In this document: positions 1 through 7,392 of the stretch, piece after piece | Layout of the letters: every line of letters begins with the position of its first letter | Numbering within the stretch: the first letter of the stretch is position 1 | Origin: JBBQSF01 sp038214085 | GTDB lineage: Bacteria > Bacteroidota > Bacteroidia > Bacteroidales > CG2-30-32-10 | Reading direction: 5' to 3' | NCBI GenBank assembly: GCA_038214085.1 | Contig: JBBQSF010000048.1 | Span: forward strand, 1 to 21,525 | DNA length: 21,525 bases | The notes under the pieces: generated by a model | Seen by the model: the letters and a program-made list of their open reading frames with translations, nothing else | Database searches by the model: none | Told to the model about the DNA's origin: nothing | Program-made: the position numbers and the translations under genes

Positions 1-57
1 TAGCAGATGGTAATGATAGCATTTGACCATTGAGAATATTTACTTCCTAAAATTTTT

Positions 58-897
58 ATGGAAAACTGGACAAAAATAATTAAACCCCGTAAAAAGCTTT
101 TTCAGATTAATTTCAACGAGATTTGGCAATATCGTGATTTGCTGAGTTTGTATATAAAACGTGATATCATTACGCAATATAAGCAAACAATACTGGGCCC
201 AACATGGTATTTTGTTCAGCCTGCACTTACTACAGTTATGTATATGGTAGTTTTTGGCGGTATTGCTAAAATTCCAACTGATGGTTTGCCACAACCAATG
301 TTTTACATGGCAGGCATCGTTTGTTGGCAGTATTTTGCCGATTGTCTGACAAAGACTTCAAATACTTTTACTGTCAACCAGTCGGTATTTGGAAAAGTTT
401 ATTTCCCTAGACTAATTGTTCCGCTTTCAGTTGTAATTTCCAATCTTGTACGAATGGGAATACAGTTGTTGTTGTTTGCGGTTATTTATTTGTATTACAT
501 AATAATCGGTGTGATTGTGTCGCCTAATTTGTATGCTCTTCTGATTCCTTTGTTAATTTTTATGCTATCCGGTCTTGCATTGGGTTTTGGTATCATCATT
601 TCTTCACTCACGACTAAATACAGAGATCTAACAATACTTTTTAGTTTTATTGTGCAACTTTGGATGTTTGCCACACCCATAATTTATCCTTTAAGTGCAA
701 TGTCGCCCAAAAAGCAGTGGATAATGGCACTGAACCCAGTAACATCAATAGTGGAGGCTTTTAAATATGGAACCATGGGCGTGGGCACATTTAATTGGTA
801 TCAATTGGGATATAGTTTTGTGATAATGTTATTTGTTTTGGCTGCAGGAATCATAGTATTTAATAGGGTGCAGCGAAGTTTTATGGATACAGTATAG
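58..897 (+). CDS. wzm: Wzm-type ABC transporter permease (polysaccharide export)
   Basis: Inner-membrane permease of an ABC-2 polysaccharide exporter that moves a lipid-linked O-antigen or capsule chain to the periplasmic face. The 279-aa protein has a short cytosolic N-terminus (about residues 1-45) followed by about six hydrophobic segments. One starts at the TWYFVQPALTTVMYMVVFGG stretch, and another contains the family-typical LWMFATPIIYPLS segment about three-quarters of the way along. Length is normal for the family (about 260-280 aa). The ATG at 58 is chosen because the next residues match the family N-terminus (IWQYRDLLSLYIKRDI). The ATPase gene follows after 10 nt, so the two are surely co-expressed. 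The 57 nt upstream hold no recognisable gene. The family assignment is strong. The substrate is inferred from the surrounding glycosyltransferases. Confidence 0.93.
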   Translation: MENWTKIIKPRKKLFQINFNEIWQYRDLLSLYIKRDIITQYKQTILGPTWYFVQPALTTVMYMVVFGGIAKIPTDGLPQPMFYMAGIVCWQYFADCLTKTSNTFTVNQSVFGKVYFPRLIVPLSVVISNLVRMGIQLLLFAVIYLYYIIIGVIVSPNLYALLIPLLIFMLSGLALGFGIIISSLTTKYRDLTILFSFIVQLWMFATPIIYPLSAMSPKKQWIMALNPVTSIVEAFKYGTMGVGTFNWYQLGYSFVIMLFVLAAGIIVFNRVQRSFMDTV

Positions 898-907
898 TTG
901 ATTTTTT

Positions 908-2164
908 ATGAGTGAAGTTGCAATAAAATTTGAAAATATTTCCAAACAGTATCGGCTGGGTCTAGTTTCCACCCGTTCACTGAGCCACGATTTGAAGCGC
1001 TGGTGGACTGTGAATGTGAAGCAGAAAGAAGATCCTTATCTTAAAATTGGCGAAACCAACGACCGCAGCACAAAAGGTGGAAGCGAATATGTATGGGCTT
1101 TGCGTGATATTGATTTTGAAGTTAAACAAGGAGAAGTACTTGGCATTATTGGGAAAAATGGAGCAGGGAAATCCACTTTATTAAAAATTCTTTCCGAAGT
1201 AACTTCGCCTACTACAGGTTGCATTAAAGCAAATGGCCGAATAGCTTCACTTCTCGAAGTTGGTACCGGCTTCCATCCTGAAATGACTGGGCGTGAAAAC
1301 ATTTTTATGAATGGTGCTATTATGGGCATGAATAAAGCAGAAATACGAAGAAAATTTGATGAGATTGTTGCTTTTTCTGGTGTTGAACGCTATATTGACA
1401 CTCCTGTAAAGCGATACTCTAGTGGAATGACAGTGCGGCTCGGATTTGCAATAGCAGCCCACTTGGAACCTGAAATATTAGTTGTAGATGAAGTTCTTGC
1501 AGTAGGAGATGCAGAATTTCAAAAAAAAGCCATTGGGAAGATGCAGGATGTAAGCCGAATGGATGGTAGAACCGTGCTGTTTGTGAGCCATAACATGGGT
1601 GCTGTTTCACGCTTATGCAAAACAGGATTAATATTAAAAAATGGCTCCATTTCATATTCCGGAGAAATTACTTCTGTTATTGATGAATACTTGACTGGAG
1701 ACGCAATCCAATCATTGTATTATCAGGGTGTGTTGGATGATTCACTGTTAAATCAGATAATGTCAGTCAAACTAACAAATGATCAAAATCATATTTCGGA
1801 TAGTTTTTCTATTAATGAGAACATCTTTCTTGAAATAAATATTAGAAATCTTTCAAAGGAAACGGGTATTCGTTGCAATGTATGCCTTTCAGATATGCTT
1901 GACAATATGATAATGGTAGAGAGAATTCCAGTCCGAGAAATTTCAGATTCCTTATGCATTAAAGCAATGTTACCCGAAAATATTTTGTTACCGAATCGTT
2001 ATAAACTCTCAATATCTCTAGATATTCCTAATATTAAATTGATTGAGATAATGCCTATGGATATGTTTTTTGAAGTAATTGATACAATAGGAATTGATGT
2101 AGCAAAAAGTGGTGATATCGAGAATGGTATTATTAAGTCTTATTGGAAATGGAACAAAGAATAA
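908..2164 (+). CDS. wzt: Wzt-type ABC transporter ATP-binding protein with C-terminal carbohydrate-recognition-like domain
   Basis: Cytosolic ATPase that powers the Wzm permease. Visible motifs are Walker A GKNGAGKS (82-89), ABC signature YSSGM (170-174), Walker B ILVVDE (190-195) and the switch histidine H228 in FVSHNM. The nucleotide-binding domain ends near residue 260. About 150 more residues follow, with a beta-rich pattern (for example SFSINENIFLEINIRNLS). This matches the position and size of the Wzt C-terminal domain, which in characterised exporters recognises the modified non-reducing end of the glycan. At 418 aa it is the long (two-domain) form of the family. The insertion between residues about 18 and 62 is usual for polysaccharide ATPases. 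The last 22 nt overlap the next glycosyltransferase gene. The domain call is certain for the ATPase and good for the extension. Confidence 0.93.
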   Translation: MSEVAIKFENISKQYRLGLVSTRSLSHDLKRWWTVNVKQKEDPYLKIGETNDRSTKGGSEYVWALRDIDFEVKQGEVLGIIGKNGAGKSTLLKILSEVTSPTTGCIKANGRIASLLEVGTGFHPEMTGRENIFMNGAIMGMNKAEIRRKFDEIVAFSGVERYIDTPVKRYSSGMTVRLGFAIAAHLEPEILVVDEVLAVGDAEFQKKAIGKMQDVSRMDGRTVLFVSHNMGAVSRLCKTGLILKNGSISYSGEITSVIDEYLTGDAIQSLYYQGVLDDSLLNQIMSVKLTNDQNHISDSFSINENIFLEINIRNLSKETGIRCNVCLSDMLDNMIMVERIPVREISDSLCIKAMLPENILLPNRYKLSISLDIPNIKLIEIMPMDMFFEVIDTIGIDVAKSGDIENGIIKSYWKWNKE

Positions 2165-3450
2165 GAAAAAAAGTTCTCTTACTTTCAACACAGGATACAT
2201 TCGGTGCGTATGAATATATGTATCGGATGGCAAAAACCATGGAAAAGGACTTTGAAATTGCGTTAGCCGTTCTGTACAGTAGGAAAGCTGAACCTTGGAT
2301 TGTGAAAATACCATTACCTTCTTCAAAAAAACCTTTTATAATTCGTGCAATTAATTTCCTAAAAAGAAAACTTAACATAAAAAAGGAAAGTCTTTCCACC
2401 CTTGATAAATATATTTTTTTGCCAAATGAAGATGAATCAGTAAATTACGTTAATGCTGATGAAATATTAAACCGAATAAATTTTGTACCAGATATCATCA
2501 TTTCAGGAATGACAGATGGGTTTGTCAATACATCAACATTACTTGAGTTACATAAATTAACAGGCGCAAAAGTGTACCAAGACACCATTGATATGGGCAC
2601 TTTAACAGGAGGGTGCCATGTAGCTTGGGATTGCGTAGGTTTCAAAACCCAATGTAATAATTGTCCGGCAATATCAAACAAGGCTTATAAAGATTTTCCA
2701 AGCATTAACTTGTTAATTAAAAAGAGAAACATACAACTTGGGGATTTTCAACTTTTCACTGATCGGGGTTGGACTTTGCACCAGGCAAATTCTTCTGCCA
2801 TTTACAAAAATCGCATTAAAATAATTTCTAGCTGTATTATCGATACAAATATTTTTACCAATGCAAATAGAAATATTGCAAAAAAAATATTTGGAATTAC
2901 CGAAGATTTTATAATAATTTTTGCAGGCTCAAACAATGCCATAGATGTTAGAAAAGGAAGACAATTTCTTGTAGAAGCCTTGTCTATATTATGGGAAAAC
3001 ATGAAGTGTGCAGATAGAGAAAAGGTAATTATTTTATTGGCAGGTAACCACAATTATGAAGACGAGTTAACTTCAAAAATCAAATTTGAAAAAAAACTTA
3101 TAGATTTCATTTCTGACGATAGGCTCCTTTCTTTAGCATATCAGGCTTCTAATATTTTTGTTAGTCCTTCCCTGGAAGATGGAGGACCAATGATGGTGGC
3201 AGAAGCATTGGCATGTGGAACTCCAGTTGTGGGTTTTGAAACAGGATTACTATTTAATGATTTTCTTGTTCAGAATGGAGTTCAGGGTTATAGAGTTAAA
3301 ATGAAAGACTCACAAGGCTTGGCAATTGCAATTGAAAAAATAATCCTTCTTGATAATCATGAGTTTCAGCAAATGTCTGTTCAGGCTAGGTCTCAGGCAA
3401 TTAAATGTTCCTCACAACAGGCTTTTTTAAATTCTATTCATGACTTGTAA
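2143..3450 (+). CDS. Family GT4-like glycosyltransferase
   Basis: Predicted cytosolic GT-B-fold retaining glycosyltransferase (435 aa) acting on the growing lipid-linked glycan. The C-terminal half carries the typical nucleotide-sugar-binding motif EDGGPMMVAEALACGTPVV, with acidic residues E345 and E354, and a preceding IIIFAGS strand. The N-terminal half contains a cysteine-rich segment (TGGCH, then three more cysteines ending in CNNCP) that recurs in one GT4 subgroup. The start lies inside wzt: ATG codons at 2143 and 2149 are both possible, giving a 22- or 16-nt overlap, which suggests translational coupling to the exporter. Donor and acceptor cannot be read from sequence. An 82-nt AT-rich gap separates it from the next gene. 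Confidence 0.85.
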   Translation: MEMEQRIRKKVLLLSTQDTFGAYEYMYRMAKTMEKDFEIALAVLYSRKAEPWIVKIPLPSSKKPFIIRAINFLKRKLNIKKESLSTLDKYIFLPNEDESVNYVNADEILNRINFVPDIIISGMTDGFVNTSTLLELHKLTGAKVYQDTIDMGTLTGGCHVAWDCVGFKTQCNNCPAISNKAYKDFPSINLLIKKRNIQLGDFQLFTDRGWTLHQANSSAIYKNRIKIISSCIIDTNIFTNANRNIAKKIFGITEDFIIIFAGSNNAIDVRKGRQFLVEALSILWENMKCADREKVIILLAGNHNYEDELTSKIKFEKKLIDFISDDRLLSLAYQASNIFVSPSLEDGGPMMVAEALACGTPVVGFETGLLFNDFLVQNGVQGYRVKMKDSQGLAIAIEKIILLDNHEFQQMSVQARSQAIKCSSQQAFLNSIHDL

Positions 3451-3532
3451 TTATACACAGCAATTTGAAATTAAATATTTTTTTTCTTTTAATTAAAAAA
3501 CAAATTCAACGGCTATTTATTAGAGAACCTTT

Positions 3533-5854
3533 ATGATTTATAATTTATTCAATACAAAAAAGATATTCTTTTTAGGAGCAACACAGTTTCAGTTACCCGC
3601 TATCAAAACTGCTCAATCCATGGGAATTCAGGTAATAGTTACTGACAATGTGCCTGGAAATATAGGCCATTTGATAGGTGATTTTAGCGAAAATGTTTCA
3701 ACCACAGATTTGGATAGTCTCCTTGAAATTGCTAAAAAATACCAAATTGATGGCGTAATGACATACGGATCCGATGTTTCCTCACTTGGAGTTGCATATA
3801 TTGCAGAAACATTAAATTTGCCGGGAAACCCATTTGCCTCAGTCAAAATTCTTCAGCTTAAGCATGAGTTTAGGCAGTTTCAGAAAAATATCGGTTTGCC
3901 ACACCCGAATTTTGCGGTTATTAATGCTGATGATACCACCAAAAATATTGGTTTGAATTATCCTGTATTGGTTAAACCATCCGATTCGAGTGGATCCAAA
4001 GGACAAACAATTGTTCCAAGTGAAGATTTATTATTACAGGCTATAGAATATGCAAAAGAATTCAGCCGATGCGGAATCGTGGTTTGTGAAGAGTTTTTAA
4101 AAGGCGATATCCTTGAACTAGATGGGGACGTATTGATACAAAAGGGGAAATTATCATTTGCACATTATGGACATAATTATTTTTTAAAAAACAGCAAATT
4201 AAAAGTTCCGATTGGCGAAATAATGCCAGGTTTTTTCGGTCCAGAGGTAATAAACCAATTAGATGAACAGTTGCAGCAAATTATTACGGAATTCAATTTA
4301 ACAACAGGTTGTATGAATTTTGATGCCCTTCTTGTAAATGAAAAAGTTGTTATTTTGGATATCGGGTTGAGAAATGGCGGAAACTATGTGCCTGATTTAA
4401 TTAAAATGTCAACTGGTGTTGATTTAACTGAGGCTGCAGTATATTGTGCACTTGGCTTTGATTATCCTGTTGAGAATTTGCATTCTGCAAACCCCAAACC
4501 TGTAATGACTTATATTCTTAATGCCGAAACAGAAGGCTTATATAAAGGATTAAGATTCTCAAATGATATTGTAAACAAAATTGTAAAAAGCATAAATTTT
4601 GTTGAATTTGAGTCATTGGTCAAACCGTTTACAAGAGGTGATTATGCTTTGGGAGTGGCATTTCTGGAATTTGAAAGTCAGAAGGAAATGCTAGAAAAAT
4701 GGCAAGATGTTGAGAATAATATTACCGTTGATGTAATTCCAAATAACCCTACAAGTCAAAATGCCGAAATCAAGCATGACTATAAAAGATATAATGAAAG
4801 AATTTCCCCATTTATTCAGAAACAAATATGTAAAGCTAAAGCAGAAAACAGATTGGATATCCTTAATGTCCTTTCAACTCAGTTTGTTTTTAACTCCAAT
4901 GAAAAGGATATTTCTGAAAATGAAGTTGCAAAACATTATGATGCTTCTGCCGATTTTGTTTTTGAAAATCAACAATTATATGGCGTAGAACGCCTGTACA
5001 AGAGACAAATCGTTGTAGATATTACCTTAATGTGCGTGGCACATTGCCGCCATTGTTTGCGAAGAAATTATGATCCTTTTGTCTTAAAAAAGAAAGATCT
5101 GAGTCTAATTGCCCGGTTTATCGGACAGTCAGAAGTTACTAAAGATGTCAGGGAAATATTAATTACAGGCGGCGATCCATTTTTAGTTCCGGCAAAACTA
5201 TCCCATTTCCTGAACGAATTAAATGAAAATGCACCACTTATTGAGGTCGTTAGAATAGCTAGCAGAGTGCCAATACATCAACCAGATTGGATTAATGATA
5301 ATATTCTTTCGGTTCTAAAAAAGAAGTATTCATTCCGGATTGAAATGGCAACTCAGATAAACCATTCATTAGAATTATTCCCTGAAGTACGCGAGGCTTA
5401 TAAAAAACTGTTGCAATGTGTTCATGTGATATATAATCAAACTGTTTTGCTTAAAGGTGTAAACGATAATTTAACTGATATTGTAAACTTATTTGATGAT
5501 CTTCGGTCATTAGGAATCGAAAACCACTATTTATTTCATTGTGTTCCAATAGGAGGTATAGATTGGTTAAGAACATCACTTGACGATACCATGAAATTAT
5601 CAAACAGTATTTTAAATTCTGGAAATATTTCAGGTAGAGTGAAGCCTAAAGTAACATTGATGACTGATGTCGGCAAAATTGAGTTAAATGAATTTGCAAT
5701 TGTCCGTAGAGAAAAGGACAAAGTTTTGCTAAGATCTGACTATTCTTATCAGGATCGCATGAAATGGAATCCATTATGGAAGCTTCCTGAATCTGCATTG
5801 ATTGACAGTGAAGGCAAATTAAATGTTTGGTATCAGGATAAAATTTCCCTCTGA
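3533..5854 (+). CDS. ATP-grasp ligase fused to lysine-2,3-aminomutase-like (KamA/EpmB) radical SAM domain
   Basis: A 773-aa two-domain protein. Residues about 8-330 form an ATP-grasp ligase: a pre-ATP-grasp Rossmann start (IFFLGATQFQLPAI), the ATP-binding lysine and glycine loop KPSDSSGSKG (148-157), and metal-site acids D264 and D276 in LDIGLRNGG. The canonical E-x-N-x-R is here D-I-G-L-R. A linker of about 100 residues follows. Residues about 465-773 resemble KamA/EpmB: radical SAM cysteines C501, C505, C508 (CVAHCRHC), GGDP at 546-549, and a late VGK motif whose K715 sits where the family's PLP lysine is expected. Known biochemistry: ATP-grasp enzymes join a carboxylate to an amine or similar nucleophile; KamA-type enzymes move an alpha-amino group to the beta carbon. 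Inferred role: make a beta-amino acid and attach it to an amino sugar or carrier. The substrate is unknown. The start is the ATG at 3533, directly before the Rossmann strand. Confidence 0.85.
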   Translation: MIYNLFNTKKIFFLGATQFQLPAIKTAQSMGIQVIVTDNVPGNIGHLIGDFSENVSTTDLDSLLEIAKKYQIDGVMTYGSDVSSLGVAYIAETLNLPGNPFASVKILQLKHEFRQFQKNIGLPHPNFAVINADDTTKNIGLNYPVLVKPSDSSGSKGQTIVPSEDLLLQAIEYAKEFSRCGIVVCEEFLKGDILELDGDVLIQKGKLSFAHYGHNYFLKNSKLKVPIGEIMPGFFGPEVINQLDEQLQQIITEFNLTTGCMNFDALLVNEKVVILDIGLRNGGNYVPDLIKMSTGVDLTEAAVYCALGFDYPVENLHSANPKPVMTYILNAETEGLYKGLRFSNDIVNKIVKSINFVEFESLVKPFTRGDYALGVAFLEFESQKEMLEKWQDVENNITVDVIPNNPTSQNAEIKHDYKRYNERISPFIQKQICKAKAENRLDILNVLSTQFVFNSNEKDISENEVAKHYDASADFVFENQQLYGVERLYKRQIVVDITLMCVAHCRHCLRRNYDPFVLKKKDLSLIARFIGQSEVTKDVREILITGGDPFLVPAKLSHFLNELNENAPLIEVVRIASRVPIHQPDWINDNILSVLKKKYSFRIEMATQINHSLELFPEVREAYKKLLQCVHVIYNQTVLLKGVNDNLTDIVNLFDDLRSLGIENHYLFHCVPIGGIDWLRTSLDDTMKLSNSILNSGNISGRVKPKVTLMTDVGKIELNEFAIVRREKDKVLLRSDYSYQDRMKWNPLWKLPESALIDSEGKLNVWYQDKISL

Positions 5855-5883
5855 AATAATTTTCCTCACTTGAAAATAAACAC

Positions 5884-5976
5884 ATGGTGTCTGTAATAAT
5901 CCCAAATTATAATCATGCGATATTTTTAGAAATGAATTTCGTGACGGAATCATATTATAAAATTGAGATACAATGA
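5884..5976 (+). pseudogene. 5' remnant of a family GT2 glycosyltransferase gene
   Basis: A 30-codon frame begins MVSVIIPNYNHAIFLEMNF and then stops. The first 15 residues are the unmistakable N-terminus of a GT2 enzyme (first beta strand plus PNYN), and are very close to the start of the intact GT2 at 8222 (MVSVIVPNYNYARFL). After FLE the similarity ends abruptly, and the remaining residues (NFVTESYYKIEIQ) do not look like GT2. The rest of the gene has therefore been deleted, and the fragment is joined to other sequence, perhaps the tail of another lost gene. The TGA stop at 5974-5976 overlaps the ATG at 5973 of the ACP remnant. I infer a recombination scar. A functional 30-aa product is unlikely. 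Confidence 0.6.
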
Positions 5977-6191
5977 ATAAACAATTGGTTAATGTTTTTT
6001 TTAACTTTTGAATTAAGTGAGGTGGATAAGACCCTTTTAAGAGAAAATTGCATTAAATTGAATTATATGAAACACCTGTATTGGTTGTTGAAATTGAATC
6101 AGAGTTTAAAATTACAATTGAGCCAGAAGAGATTGCAGAATAGCACAATTTTTTGTCAGTTAAAGAAATGATTATAAAGAAAATTACTTAA
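5973..6191 (+). pseudogene. Degenerate acyl carrier protein gene (two frameshifts, one nonsense codon, attachment serine lost)
   Basis: Stitching the frames gives an ACP-like order. MNKQLVNVFFN comes from the ATG at 5973. FELSEVDKTLLRENCIKLN then YMKHL comes from the +1 frame near 6007-6078. VLVVEIESEFKITIEPEEIA then E returns to the first frame, followed by TAG at 6141-6143. HNFLSVKEMIIKKIT runs to TAA at 6189-6191. The VVEIESEFKITI and FLSVKEM segments match helices II-III and the last helix of small carrier proteins, and total length (about 73 codons) fits. The phosphopantetheine site, normally (W)DSM/L, reads LNYMKHL here, so the serine is gone. The terminal TAA overlaps the ATG of the aminotransferase (TAATG), so the ancestral gene was coupled to it. 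Nothing in this form could make a working carrier. Other explanations for such ordered similarity across three pieces seem weak. Confidence 0.68.
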
Positions 6192-7339
6192 TGATCCCTT
6201 TCAATAAACCCTACATGACTGGAAAAGAAACGAGCTATATCAAACAAGCCGTGGAATTAGGTCATATTTCAGGCAATGGAAACTTTACACAAAAATGCCA
6301 ACATTTTTTTGAAGAAAAATACGGTTTCAAAAAATGTTTATTGACAACAAGCTGCACCGATGCTCTAGAGATGGCTGCTATTCTTTGCGATATACAACCG
6401 GGCGATGAAGTTATTGTTCCCAGCTATACATTTGTTTCAACTGCGTTGGCTTTTGTGAGGCAAGGCGCAAAAATTGTTTTTGCAGATAGTCAAGAAAATC
6501 ATCCAAATATCAATGCTGATGAATTAGAAACGCTGATTACATCCAGAACCAAAGTCATTGTCCCTGTTCATTATGCTGGCGTAGCATGCGACATGAATAA
6601 GATAATGGAAATTGCCGATAAACATAAGCTATTAGTTGTTGAGGATGCGGCACAGGCAATAGATTCATTTTATATTTCGCCAAAAACAGGTGAAAGGAAA
6701 GCTTTAGGAAGCATTGGGCATTTTGGTTGTTTTTCGTTCCACGAAACTAAAAATATTCAGTGCGGTGAAGGTGGAATGCTGACCATAAATGATGACCACT
6801 TTCTGAAACGATCTGAAATAATATGGGAAAAAGGAACAAACAGAGCTGAATTTTTCAGAGGAGAAGTTAATAAATACGGTTGGGTTGATATTGGCAGTTC
6901 ATTTTTACCATCAGAAATAACAGCTGCTTTCCTTTTTGCACAGTGTGAAAATTTAGAGAATATTCAGTCCAGTCGAAAGTTACTATGGAATTTATATTAC
7001 GAAGGATTAAAACCTTTGTCGGATAAGGGATATTTTCGTATTTTTGAAATTCCCGACTATGCCACAAATAATGCGCATATGTTTTATTTGGTTTGTAATT
7101 CCAATGATAACCGCAGCAAACTTATTGACCACTTGAAAGGATCCGGCATCCTTTCTGTATTCCATTATCTGAGCTTACACAAGAGTGATTATTACAGGAC
7201 AAAACATGATGGGAGATATCTTCAAAATACAGACATTTTTTCTGATTGCCTAGTTCGTTTGCCCCTTTATTATGAGTTAACGGAAGAAGATATAAATAAA
7301 ATCTGCATCAAAATATATGAACATTTCGTTCCGACCTGA
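6191..7339 (+). CDS. wecE: WecE/RffA-type dTDP-4-dehydro-6-deoxyglucose 4-aminotransferase
   Basis: PLP enzyme of the DegT/DnrJ/EryC1/StrS family, 382 aa, full length. It closely follows the enterobacterial WecE sequence from memory: FNKP at the start, SCTDALEMAA, DIQPGDEVIVPSYTFVSTA, VIVPVHYAGVACDM, FHETKN with the Schiff-base lysine K187, GEGG, EKGTNRAEFFRG, and DIGSSFLPSEITAAFL. WecE converts dTDP-4-keto-6-deoxyglucose to dTDP-4-amino-4,6-dideoxygalactose (Fuc4N) using glutamate. This predicts an amino sugar with a free 4-amino group in the product glycan. The genes for the dTDP-keto sugar (rmlA, rmlB) and a WecD-like N-acetyltransferase are not in the window. The start ATG overlaps the stop of the decayed ACP gene. 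Exact product stereochemistry (galacto or gluco) cannot be proved by eye, but the resemblance is to WecE. Confidence 0.88.
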   Translation: MIPFNKPYMTGKETSYIKQAVELGHISGNGNFTQKCQHFFEEKYGFKKCLLTTSCTDALEMAAILCDIQPGDEVIVPSYTFVSTALAFVRQGAKIVFADSQENHPNINADELETLITSRTKVIVPVHYAGVACDMNKIMEIADKHKLLVVEDAAQAIDSFYISPKTGERKALGSIGHFGCFSFHETKNIQCGEGGMLTINDDHFLKRSEIIWEKGTNRAEFFRGEVNKYGWVDIGSSFLPSEITAAFLFAQCENLENIQSSRKLLWNLYYEGLKPLSDKGYFRIFEIPDYATNNAHMFYLVCNSNDNRSKLIDHLKGSGILSVFHYLSLHKSDYYRTKHDGRYLQNTDIFSDCLVRLPLYYELTEEDINKICIKIYEHFVPT

Positions 7340-7392
7340 AGAATTATTATTTGTAAATAGTGAATTTAAAATAAAAAACGACTTTTTTAATA

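Noticed and set aside
2018..2399. Minus-strand open frames opposite wzt and the GT4 gene
   Set aside because: They lie antisense to well-supported genes, show no family motifs, and fit the usual shadow-frame pattern; the same holds for the other minus-strand frames in the window.
3451..3532. Possible internal promoter in the AT-rich gap before the fusion gene
   Set aside because: I could not find a convincing Bacteroidota -7 element (TAnnTTTG) with a correctly spaced -33 TTG-type element; a T-rich stretch alone is not evidence.
4761..4988. Plus-strand 75-codon frame inside the ATP-grasp/KamA gene
   Set aside because: It lies wholly within the linker region of the fusion in another frame and has no recognisable motif; the fusion frame itself is continuous across this region, so it is not evidence that the fusion is two genes.
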